This document shows positions 1-6,087 of a stretch of 6,193 nucleotides of DNA, in pieces. The position numbers and the translations under genes were made by a program. Below the pieces are notes generated by a model. That model was not told where the DNA came from, made no database searches, and saw only the letters and a program-made list of their open reading frames with translations. The number at the start of each line of letters is the position of its first letter. Position 1 is the first letter of the stretch. Origin of the DNA: ZC4RG20 sp964518995 (GTDB lineage Bacteria; Pseudomonadota; Gammaproteobacteria; Steroidobacterales; Rariloculaceae); assembly GCA_964518995.1 (NCBI GenBank), contig CAZFJU010000243.1:1-6193 (forward strand), in the 5' to 3' direction.

Positions 1-1920
1 TTCGGCATCGACTAGCCGATGGGCTGCTACGACTATTTCGAGCACGCCGACGCGTTCGTGCTCTGGGGCGCGAACATGGCGGAGATGCACCCGATATTGT
101 GGAGTCGGCTCTCGGACCGCCGGCTGGCGCACGAGAATGTGAGGGTGGCATCGCTGCAGACCTTCACGAACCGCAGCTCCGATCTTGCCGACATCCCCAT
201 CGTATTTCGGCCGGGCACCGACCTGGCCATTTTGAACTACATCGCCAATCACATCATTCGCACGGGGCGTGTGAACGAGGAGTTCGTCGCGCGTCACGCA
301 ACTTTCTTTCGCGGCCGGACGGACATCGGCTATGGGCTGCGGCCCGAGCATCCGTTGCAGACGGCTGCTCGAGGCGCCGAGACCGCGGCCGACATGGAGC
401 CCGCGAGCTTCGACGCTTTCGCCGAGCTTGTCAGCGGCTATACGGTGGACCGGGCGGCGGAGATTTCCGGCGTCGAGGCTGGGCTGCTCGAGGAAGTCGC
501 GGAGCTTTATGCGGACCCGGACCGCAAAGTGATGTCCCTGTGGACAATGGGCATCAATCAGCACGTGCGCGGCGTGTGGGCCAACCACATGATCTACAAC
601 CTGCACCTGCTCACCGGCAAGATCGCCGAGCCCGGCAACAGCCCGTTCTCGCTGACCGGTCAGCCCTCCGCGTGCGGCACGGCGCGCGAGGTGGGCACGT
701 TCGCGCATCGGCTGCCGGCGGATATGGTCGTCACCAACGCGGAGCATCGGGCCACCGCGGAGCGGATCTGGCGGCTGCCGCCAGGCGTGCTGCCGGATTG
801 GATCGGCGCGCATGCGGTCGAGCAAGACAGACGGCTGAAGGACGGGCAGATCAATTTCTATTGGGTGCAGGTCAATAACAATTTGCAGGCCGCACCGAAT
901 ATCGCCAACGAGACCTATCCCGGCTATCGCAATCCGCAGAACTTCGTCGTCGTCTCCGATGCCTATCCGACGGTCACCGCACTCGCGGCCGACCTGATTC
1001 TGCCGGCCGCGATGTGGGTCGAGAAGGAAGGCGCCTACGGCAACGCCGAGCGGCGCACTCACTTCTGGCATCAGTTGGTCGAAGCGCCGGGCGATGCTCG
1101 GTCCGATTTATGGCAGCTGGCAGAGTTCTCGAAGCGCTTCACGACGGACGAGGTTTGGCCGGAGAGCGTGCTCGCGGGCAACGCGAACTATCGCGGCAGA
1201 TCGCTATTCGACGTGCTGTTCGCCAACGGGCATGTCGACCGGTTCGAATCGTCGGACATCGATCCGGAGTATGCGAACCACGAGGCCGAGCACTTCGGCT
1301 TCTATCTGCAGAAGGGGTTGTTCGAGGAGTATCGGGAATTTGGGCTCGGCAAGGCGCACGACCTCGACCAGTTCGATAACTACCATCGAAACCGCGGGCT
1401 GCGCTGGCCCGTGGTCGACGGTATCGAAACGAGGTGGCGCTACCGCGAAGGCTACGATCCGTATGTCACGGCGGGCCGCGGCGTCGAGTTCTACGGCCGG
1501 CCCGACGGCCGCGCGGTGATTTTGGCGGTGCCATATGAGCCGCCGGCCGAGTCGCCGGATGACGACTACGATTTCTGGCTCGTGACCGGCCGCGTGCTCG
1601 AGCATTGGCATTCCGGGTCGATGACGATGCGCGTGCCGGAGCTTTATCGCTCATTCCCTGGGGCGCTTTGTTACATGCATCCGCAGGACGCCCGCGAGCG
1701 CGGCCTCAACCGCGGCACGGAGGTTCGCATCGTGTCCCGCCGCGGCGATATGCGTACTCGGCTCGAAACGCGCGGCCGCAATCGTATGCCGCGCGGCGTC
1801 GTGTTCGTGCCGTGGTTCGATGCGAGCCAGCTGATCAACAAGGTCACGCTGGACGCGAATGATCCCATCTCGAGACAAACGGATTTCAAGAAATGCGCCG
1901 TGCGAATCGAACGCGCCTGA
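1..1920 (+). CDS. napA: Periplasmic nitrate reductase catalytic subunit NapA, 5'-partial, with an in-frame stop near the window edge
   Basis: NapA reduces nitrate to nitrite in the periplasm at a Mo-bis-MGD centre, taking electrons from NapB. The window holds about the last 640 of the roughly 830 residues usual for the family. The Tat signal, the [4Fe-4S] cysteines and the Mo-ligand cysteine lie upstream and cannot be checked. Counting from the ATG at 19, family segments are WTMGINQHVRG (175-185), SLTGQPSACGTAREVGTF (211-228), MWVEKEGAYGNAERR (332-346), TGRVLEHWHSGSMT (523-536) and FDASQLINKVTLD (600-612). The C-terminus ends TDFKKCAVRIERA, as in E. coli NapA. Bases 1-18 are in the same frame and encode FGID-stop-P, matching family FGMDEP, so the ATG at 19 is not a real start: it is the Met of PMGCYD. 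The gene overlaps napB by 28 bp. Family identity is very secure; whether the gene is intact depends on the TAG at 13-15. Confidence 0.95.
13..15 (+). other. In-frame TAG stop inside napA
   Basis: The first codons of the window read TTC GGC ATC GAC TAG CCG ATG GGC TGC TAC GAC, i.e. FGID-stop-PMGCYD, in the same frame as the rest of napA. E. coli NapA has FGMDEPMGCYD here, so the stop replaces a conserved Glu. GAG to TAG is one base change. It would be a nonsense mutation if real, or a base error if not. The rest of the frame (633 codons) is uninterrupted and well conserved, so any inactivation would be recent. Confidence 0.85.
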
Positions 1921-2387
1921 CCGCCGCGGGCGGACTGGCGGCCGTTGCCGCGGTCCTTGGCATCGGCGTCTTGCTCGCGGCCGCGTATGCGCAGGATATC
2001 GTGCCGCGGCTCACAGGCGCGGAGAACCCGATGGCGGATACACCGGCCCCGCCTTTGCCTACGCCGATCGTCGACGATCAGCGCCGCATGCGAAATTACC
2101 CGGAGCAGCCGCCGATCATCCCGCACTCGATCGAGGGGTACCAAATCTCGCTGAATGCGAACCGCTGCCTGGAATGCCACCGGCGGCAGTTCACCGACCT
2201 CGTGCGCGCGCCGATGATCAGCATCAGCCACTTTCAGGACCGCGCCGGCAATATGCTCGCGGACGTCGCGCCGCGGCGCTATCACTGCACCGCGTGCCAC
2301 GTGCAACAGACCGACGCGCGGCCCCTCATCGAGAATGAGTTTCGCGACATGCTGACGTTGCGGCCGGTTGCCGAGGCGGTCGAGTAA
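1893..2387 (+). CDS. napB: Periplasmic nitrate reductase electron-transfer subunit NapB (diheme cytochrome c)
   Basis: NapB is the small periplasmic diheme cytochrome that passes electrons from NapC to NapA. The 164-residue product has a basic n-region (MRRANRTR), a hydrophobic stretch at about 11-31 and a likely signal peptidase site after AYA (residue 33). Two CXXCH heme sites are visible: CLECH (92-96) and CTACH (132-136). His78 (IIPHSIEGY) and His113 (ISISHFQD) fit the conserved distal heme ligands of the family. Its size is near that of E. coli NapB (about 150 residues). The start at 1893 is chosen because the next in-frame ATG is codon 47, past the signal peptide, and because the positively charged n-region is encoded in the overlap with napA. 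The overlap suggests translational coupling to napA. No strong Shine-Dalgarno is visible; AAG in the preceding bases is weak. Confidence 0.95.
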   Translation: MRRANRTRLTAAGGLAAVAAVLGIGVLLAAAYAQDIVPRLTGAENPMADTPAPPLPTPIVDDQRRMRNYPEQPPIIPHSIEGYQISLNANRCLECHRRQFTDLVRAPMISISHFQDRAGNMLADVAPRRYHCTACHVQQTDARPLIENEFRDMLTLRPVAEAVE

Positions 2388-2390
2388 CGC

Positions 2391-3032
2391 ATGCGGCGCA
2401 TCAAGGCTGCCCTCGCGTCGTTCTGGCGCATCGCGAGCCGGCCGAGCACGTCGCTCAGCCTCGGCTTCCTGACGCTGGGCGGTTTCGCCGGCGGCGTAAT
2501 GTTCTGGGGCGCATTCAACACGGCGCTCGAACTCACCAACACGGAGCAGTTCTGCGTCTCGTGCCACGAGATGGAGGCGAACGTATTCGAAGAGCTGACC
2601 CGCACGATCCACTACACGAATCGTTCCGGCGTGCGAGCGGTGTGCTCGGATTGTCATGTGCCGCACGAATGGACGAACAAGATCGCGCGCAAGATGCAGG
2701 CGTCCAAAGAGGTATGGGGGCACGTTTTCGGCACGATCGATACGCGCAGAAAGTTTCTCGACGAGCGGCTGCGGCTCGCCCAGCATGAGTGGGCGCGGCT
2801 GAAAGCTAACGATTCGCTCGAGTGCCGCAATTGCCATTCCGAAGTCGCGATGGATTTCACGCGCCAGTCCACGCGGGCCGCCGACATCCATGATCGCTAT
2901 CTGATCGGCAGCGACGACTACACCTGCATCGACTGCCACAAAGGGATCGCACATGAGCTGCCGGACATGACCGGGATCGACCCGGGCTGGTTGCCGCCCG
3001 CAGAGGTGCGATCTGAGCTTGGAATTCCGTGA
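2391..3032 (+). CDS. napC: Membrane-anchored tetraheme cytochrome c NapC (NapC/NirT family quinol dehydrogenase)
   Basis: NapC oxidises membrane quinol and feeds electrons to NapB. The 213-residue protein has a short cytoplasmic N-terminus, one membrane anchor at about 23-46 and a periplasmic domain with four CXXCH motifs: CVSCH (55-59), CSDCH (85-89), CRNCH (145-149) and CIDCH (179-183). The first is followed by E-M (CVSCHEM), the arrangement linked to the Met-ligated, quinol-proximal heme in this family. Length and heme spacing are normal for a tetraheme NapC, with no extra heme domain as in TorC-type proteins. It starts 3 bp after the napB stop, with GAGG at 2373-2376, rather far upstream. 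The napA-napB-napC order without napGH resembles the compact operons known from Rhodobacter, Paracoccus and Pseudomonas-type organisms. The partners alone (NapAB) separate it from NirT- or NrfH-type relatives. Confidence 0.94.
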   Translation: MRRIKAALASFWRIASRPSTSLSLGFLTLGGFAGGVMFWGAFNTALELTNTEQFCVSCHEMEANVFEELTRTIHYTNRSGVRAVCSDCHVPHEWTNKIARKMQASKEVWGHVFGTIDTRRKFLDERLRLAQHEWARLKANDSLECRNCHSEVAMDFTRQSTRAADIHDRYLIGSDDYTCIDCHKGIAHELPDMTGIDPGWLPPAEVRSELGIP

Positions 3033-3042
3033 GCAGCGCGCG

Positions 3043-3051
3043 TGATAGTAT
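3043..3051 (+). promoter_or_regulatory. Possible weak extended -10 promoter element ahead of the dehydrogenase gene
   Basis: In the 67 bp between napC and the dehydrogenase gene, TGATAGTAT reads as an extended -10 (TGn followed by TAGTAT, 4 of 6 matches to TATAAT). No good -35 is present: TTGGAA at 3019-3024 is 21 bp away and TTCCGT at 3025-3030 is 15 bp away. I see no terminator hairpin after napC, so read-through from the nap operon is equally possible. Confidence 0.2.
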
Positions 3052-3086
3052 CGGTCGACGCGGCGTGTTCGATAAGGGTCGGCCGC

Positions 3087-3093
3087 AGGGAAG
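3087..3093 (+). promoter_or_regulatory. Ribosome binding site of the dehydrogenase gene
   Basis: AGGGAAG lies 6 bases before the ATG at 3100. It is purine-rich and well spaced, and it supports that start codon, as does the family-like N-terminus MKAVRLAKPGG. Confidence 0.55.
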
Positions 3094-3099
3094 AGTGCG

Positions 3100-4110
3100 A
3101 TGAAAGCGGTAAGACTTGCGAAACCCGGCGGCCTCGATCGCCTCGAGCTCGTGGAGATGCCGCCGCCCGGCCCGCCCGGCCGCGGCGAGATTCTCGTCCG
3201 TATTCATGCCACGTCGCTGAATTTTCACGACTTCGCCGTCGCCGCCGGATTCATCCCGGCCGACGACGGCCGCATCCCGATGGCAGACGGTGCCGGTATC
3301 GTTGAAGCCGTTGGCGAAGGCGTCACTGAGTTTGCCGCCGGCGATCACGTGGTCTCGTGCTTTTTTACGAGGTGGCAGAACGGCGAGCCCGGGATCAGCG
3401 ACTTCTCGAAAACGCCCGGTGACGGCCTGGATGGTTATGCGCGCGAGCAGGTCATCGTACCGGCACACTGGTTCACGCATGCGCCTCGGGGCTACTCACA
3501 CATCGAGGCCGCGACATTGACGACCGCGGGCCTCACCGCGTGGCGGGCGTTGGCTGTCGATGGCGGCATCAAGGCCGGCGACACCGTGCTCGTGCTTGGC
3601 ACCGGCGGCGTGTCGATTTTTGCGCTGCAGCTTGCGCGTGCAATGGGCGCGTCGGTCATCGCCACCTCGTCGTCGGACGAAAAGCTCGAGCGCGTCCGGG
3701 CGCTCGGCGCGGCGCATACCATCAACTACAAGAGCGTGCCGGAGTGGGGCCGCCGGGTGCTCGAGCTCACCGGCGGTCGCGGCGTCGATACGGTCATCGA
3801 GGTCGGCGGTCCCGGAACACTGCCGCAGTCGATCAGGGCCGCCCGGATCGGCGGGCACATCGCGCTGATCGGCGTGCTGACAGGCCGCGCCGGCGAGGTT
3901 CCGACTGCGCTCCTGATGGCAAAGCAGCAGCGGCTGCAAGGTCTGGTCGTCGGCAGCCGGCAGCATCAGCTCGATTTCGTGCGCGCGCTCGAGACAACCG
4001 GCATCAAGCCGGTGGTCGACCGGACGTTCCCGCTCGAGCAGCTTGCCGACGCGTTTCGTTACGAGGAATCGGGCGCGCACTTCGGCAAGATCGGCGTTAA
4101 CGTGAGCTGA
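3100..4110 (+). CDS. Zinc-independent medium-chain dehydrogenase/reductase (MDR), NAD(P)-dependent alcohol dehydrogenase or quinone oxidoreductase-like
   Basis: This is a complete 336-residue MDR-superfamily oxidoreductase. The N-terminal GroES-like half (about 1-130) has SLNFHDF (39-45) and MADGAGIVEAVGEGV (61-75) where zinc-dependent alcohol dehydrogenases carry the zinc Cys and the GHE motif. The catalytic zinc ligands are therefore absent. The Rossmann half has VLVLGTGGVSIFALQLA (163-179) for the cofactor, ATSSSDEKLERVRALGA (188-204), EVGGPGT (234-240) and a C-terminal ESGAHFGKIGVNV. From memory these segments most resemble the MDR7 group of alcohol dehydrogenase-like proteins, which is mostly uncharacterised; the substrate cannot be predicted. 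It lies 67 bp after napC on the same strand with its own ribosome binding site. Nothing in the protein suggests a role in nitrate reduction. An IS66 remnant begins immediately after its stop codon, but the C-terminus looks complete. Confidence 0.9.
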   Translation: MKAVRLAKPGGLDRLELVEMPPPGPPGRGEILVRIHATSLNFHDFAVAAGFIPADDGRIPMADGAGIVEAVGEGVTEFAAGDHVVSCFFTRWQNGEPGISDFSKTPGDGLDGYAREQVIVPAHWFTHAPRGYSHIEAATLTTAGLTAWRALAVDGGIKAGDTVLVLGTGGVSIFALQLARAMGASVIATSSSDEKLERVRALGAAHTINYKSVPEWGRRVLELTGGRGVDTVIEVGGPGTLPQSIRAARIGGHIALIGVLTGRAGEVPTALLMAKQQRLQGLVVGSRQHQLDFVRALETTGIKPVVDRTFPLEQLADAFRYEESGAHFGKIGVNVS

Positions 4111-4111
4111 G

Positions 4112-4444
4112 CTGCACGAACGCCCCGTCGATATCACCGGCCTCTACGCACTGGCGAAGCTTCAGGAAGATCCGCTGCAAGGCGGCGTGTTCGTTTTCGT
4201 GAACCGGCGCGGCAACTATCTGAAGTGTCTTTACTGGGATCGAACGCGGTTCTATTTGTGGGCGAAACGGCTCGAGCGCGGCTTGCTGCGTTCCGCGAGC
4301 TCCATCGCCCTTCATAAGCTGGACTGGCAACTGATAATCGGTGCATCGCATTATGAGGTCTACTACAGGCCTCTTGCCGATCCGACAGTTACACGGCGGT
4401 CACAGCCGAGCTTGGAGTCATTGTTTGGCACACGCGAACATTAG
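4112..4444 (+). pseudogene. IS66-family accessory protein TnpB remnant, truncated at the N-terminus and degraded
   Basis: The frame starting a few bases into the dehydrogenase stop region encodes LHERPVDITGLYALAKLQ, then EDPLQGGVFVFVNRRGN and YLKCLYWDRTRFYLWAKRLERG. These match the IS66 Orf2/TnpB core: PVDMRKGIDGLAALV, DPFSGxxFVFxNRR and LKxLYWDxxGFxLWxKRLERG. There is no start codon at the normal place. The first in-frame stop upstream is at 4103-4105, so about 10-15 N-terminal residues are missing. About six residues are also deleted between PVD and FVF. A GTG at 4187 opens the remaining frame but begins in mid-domain. After KRLERG the sequence diverges to a C-terminus ending LFGTREH that I do not recognise. 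The transposase partner TnpC is absent and no IS66 terminal repeat is seen. It is best read as a transposon scar with no present function. Confidence 0.75.
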
Positions 4445-4692
4445 AAGGGCTTTTCGTGATTTACGATCGGCGTTTGAAGGATGCGTGCCGATTCGTGTTA
4501 CCGAATAAGAACACGCCCGTGGTGCCCCTCGATTCTGGACTACAAGCGTGGGTTGAGGTGCGAGACCCCTACCCCCGGTGTCACTATATCGACAGCGGCT
4601 TTTTTGATTAAGGCTCGCGGTAACTGTTGTCTTGGCTCCGGAATCAACAGGACACACGCCCTAAGTCAGCCTTAGAAGTCGAAACGCTCCGC
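4445..4692 (+). other. Unassigned segment between the IS66 remnant and the assembly gap
   Basis: No gene can be supported here. Base composition is visibly less GC-rich than in the flanking genes. Short open frames exist on both strands: plus 4456-4611 (starting GTG, ending DSGFFD) and minus 4418-4657. None has a ribosome binding site, codon pattern or motif I recognise. I looked for tRNA T-arm and acceptor signatures and for the IS66 transposase TnpC and found neither. The only structure seen is the hairpin plus T-run at 4575-4605. The segment may belong to the same mobile-element debris as the TnpB remnant and runs into the gap. Confidence 0.5.
4575..4605 (+). terminator. Candidate Rho-independent terminator
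   Basis: CCGGTGTC (4575-4582) and GACAGCGG (4591-4598) form an 8-bp stem with one G/G mismatch around an 8-base loop (ACTATATC). C and then six T (4600-4605) follow at once. Stem next to a T-run is the layout of an intrinsic terminator for plus-strand transcripts. It could end read-through from the dehydrogenase and IS66 remnant. The stem is short and imperfect. Confidence 0.4.
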
Positions 4693-4792
4693 NNNNNNNN
4701 NNNNNNNNNNNNNNNNNNNNNNNNNNNNNNNNNNNNNNNNNNNNNNNNNNNNNNNNNNNNNNNNNNNNNNNNNNNNNNNNNNNNNNNNNNNN
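4693..4792. other. Assembly gap of 100 N
   Basis: Exactly 100 consecutive N, the usual placeholder for a scaffold join of unknown length. The contig end on the left carries mobile-element debris, a common cause of assembly breaks. The PPK2 stop codon lies 10 bases to the right of the gap, so its downstream context is lost. Confidence 0.97.
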
Positions 4793-4801
4793 CGCGCCGC
4801 C

Positions 4802-5614
4802 CTACGGCGCAATCATGCCGTTGCGCAGATGTACATCTGCGTACTCGAATACGATGTCAGGATCGATCAACAGCACCTTCTCGTCCTTGCCATCGTAGTC
4901 GAGGCGCAGGAGCAGATCTTTGATGAGGTTGATCCGCGCGGAACGCTTGTCGTCGGCCCGCACGATCTTCCACGGCGTGACCGCGTTGTGAGTGCGGGCC
5001 AGCATCGCGTTGCGGGCGTGGCTGTAGTCGTCCCAACGATTCAGCGCTTCGGCGTCGATCGGGCTGATCTTCCATTGTTTCAGCGGATTATCGCGCCGGC
5101 CCGCGAGGCGCCGCTGTTGCTCGTCTCGGCTGATATCCAGGTAGTACTTGAATAGGCGGATGCCGGAACGGACGAGCATTTGCTCGAAGCCGACCACGCT
5201 CTGCATGAATTCCTCGTATTCCTCGTGCGTGCAAAAGGCCATCACGCGCTCGACACCGGCTCGGTTGTACCAGCTTCTATTGAACAGGACGAACTCGCGA
5301 GTCGAGGGCAGATGCGAGACATAACGCTGGAAGTACCAGGCGCCGCGCTCGCGGTCCGATGGCACGCCGAGCGCGACGACCCGCGTCTCCCGCGGGCTCA
5401 AGTGCCTGACGATACGCTTGATTACGCCATCCTTGCCGGCCGCGTCTCGGCCCTCGACGAGCACGAGAATGCGTTGCTCGTGCTCGATGAAGTACCGCTG
5501 CAGCTTCACGAGCTCGATGTGGAGCGTGTGGAGCGTTTGCCGATACTCCTTTTTGCCGAGGCGGCGCCGCATGGACGGGTTCTGCGCGTCTTGCTCGATC
5601 ATGACACCATCCAT
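4802..5614 (-). CDS. ppk2: Polyphosphate kinase 2 family protein (PPK2, class I-like)
   Basis: PPK2 enzymes transfer phosphate between inorganic polyphosphate and nucleotides; class I members mainly make ATP or GTP from the diphosphate. The 270-residue single-domain protein has a Walker A loop EGRDAAGKDG (54-63), PSDRERGAWYFQRYVSHLP (85-103), a Walker B region EFVLFNRSWYNRAGVERVM (107-125) and a basic lid segment RRLAGRRDNPLKQWKISPID (168-187). WYFQRYV and SWYNRAGVE point to class I rather than class II or III. Two positions differ from the Sinorhizobium class I enzyme as I recall it: Asp62 for Gly (GKDG) and Asn112 for Asp (FNRSW). Start choice is open. ATG at 5614 has no Shine-Dalgarno, while the in-frame ATG at 5602 has GGATGG four bases ahead. 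It ends with TAG. It lies 43 bp downstream of yqcC on the same strand and is probably cotranscribed with it. The first ten or so residues are not conserved. Confidence 0.93.
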   Translation of the reverse strand: MDGVMIEQDAQNPSMRRRLGKKEYRQTLHTLHIELVKLQRYFIEHEQRILVLVEGRDAAGKDGVIKRIVRHLSPRETRVVALGVPSDRERGAWYFQRYVSHLPSTREFVLFNRSWYNRAGVERVMAFCTHEEYEEFMQSVVGFEQMLVRSGIRLFKYYLDISRDEQQRRLAGRRDNPLKQWKISPIDAEALNRWDDYSHARNAMLARTHNAVTPWKIVRADDKRSARINLIKDLLLRLDYDGKDEKVLLIDPDIVFEYADVHLRNGMIAP

Positions 5615-5657
5615 GTTAGCGTGCCGGTGAACCGAGCTGCATCGAATAGATCAGCGC

Positions 5658-6023
5658 TCAGTGCAGCAGCGCGCCGGTGTCGCGGCGTATCAGCCGATCG
5701 AATCGCTCGATCAGCATCAGCAGACGGCTTGGATCCTCGAGGTGCTCGAAGCAGTCCTCCGCGAGCGGGTAGATAGCGCTCTGCGTCGGCAGGTCGCCGA
5801 AGCCCGCGAAGATGCCTCGCATCCGCGGGATCAGTAGCCATTGCAGCCATTGCGAGAGCTCTAGCGTGTCGATGCAGAACGGTTTGGTGCTCGACAGTAG
5901 CGCGTCGCTCGGCGGCTCGTGCTCCCAAAGGCGCATCCGCCGGAGCTCTGCTTCGAGGTCGTCGACCACCTGGATCAGCGCCCGCTCGAGCTGATCCAGC
6001 TTCACGCGGGCCACTGCCCGCAC
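5658..6023 (-). CDS. yqcC: YqcC family protein (DUF446)
   Basis: The product is a 121-residue small soluble protein matching E. coli YqcC, whose function is unknown. Visible family features are W33 with EPP (35-38), STKPFCIDTLEL (45-56; E. coli has STQPFFMDTMEP) and QWLQWLLIPRM (58-68; E. coli LEWLQWVLIPRM). A helical C-terminus with ERFDRLIRRD (106-115) follows. There is no signal peptide or membrane segment. The length is normal. The start is GTG at 6023, which aligns with the E. coli N-terminus; in-frame GTG codons at 6014 and 6005 are alternatives, and none has a clear ribosome binding site. It sits 64 bp after the EF-G-type gene and 43 bp before ppk2, all in one direction. DUF446 is mainly a gammaproteobacterial family, which is the best taxonomic hint in the window. 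Identity is firm; the biochemical role is unknown. Confidence 0.88.
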   Translation of the reverse strand: MRAVARVKLDQLERALIQVVDDLEAELRRMRLWEHEPPSDALLSSTKPFCIDTLELSQWLQWLLIPRMRGIFAGFGDLPTQSAIYPLAEDCFEHLEDPSRLLMLIERFDRLIRRDTGALLH

Positions 6024-6041
6024 GCTAGGCGTTCAGATGAG

Positions 6042-6067
6042 CCCGGCGGCAGCAACACGCCGCCGGG
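6042..6067 (-). terminator. GC-rich perfect hairpin after the EF-G-type gene, possible terminator or attenuator
   Basis: CCCGGCGGC and GCCGCCGGG form a perfect 9-bp stem with an 8-base loop. It lies between the EF-G stop (6088-6090) and the yqcC start (6023). In the minus-strand reading the bases after the stem are CTCATCTGAACG, with no T-run, so it is not a classic intrinsic terminator. It could be a weak terminator, an RNA-stabilising hairpin or an attenuator that lowers yqcC-ppk2 expression relative to the EF-G gene. Confidence 0.45.
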
Positions 6068-6087
6068 TCCGGTTGCGGCGAGAGGCA

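Noticed and set aside
13..15. TAG as a selenocysteine-like or recoded amino acid
   Set aside because: Selenocysteine uses TGA, the NapA residue expected here is Glu, and TAG serves as the stop of ppk2 in the same window. Recoding has no support.
19..21. ATG at 19 as the true start of napA
   Set aside because: It is the conserved internal Met of PMGCYD; the preceding codons match NapA apart from the TAG, and a protein starting there would lack the signal peptide, the iron-sulfur site and the Mo ligand.
1671..2954. A 427-codon open frame on the minus strand, antisense to napA, napB and napC
   Set aside because: It lies opposite three clearly conserved heme and Mo proteins, is rich in Arg, Ala and Asp as expected from GC-rich antisense frames, and has no recognisable domain.
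4085..4110. Integron attC-like or IS-end sequence (GTTAACG) at the dehydrogenase 3' end
   Set aside because: The core sites and the paired inverted arms of attC are missing and no matching IS66 end repeat was found.
3496..4137. A 213-codon minus-strand open frame antisense to the dehydrogenase
   Set aside because: It is a shadow of a conserved MDR gene with GC-driven composition and no domain.
4497..4590. A tRNA or a tRNA-derived attachment site, prompted by GGTGCGAGACCCC and CCCCCGG
   Set aside because: There is no TTCRA T-loop, no matching acceptor stem and no cloverleaf that I could fold; similarity is limited to short GC strings.
4418..4657. A 79-codon minus-strand open frame and a 64-codon plus-strand frame (4481-4675)
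   Set aside because: No ribosome binding site, no family motif and mutual overlap; they look like chance frames in non-coding sequence.
5180..5776. A 198-codon plus-strand open frame across ppk2 and the end of yqcC
   Set aside because: It is antisense to two genes with clear family motifs and crosses their intergenic space without any sign of its own start signals or domain.
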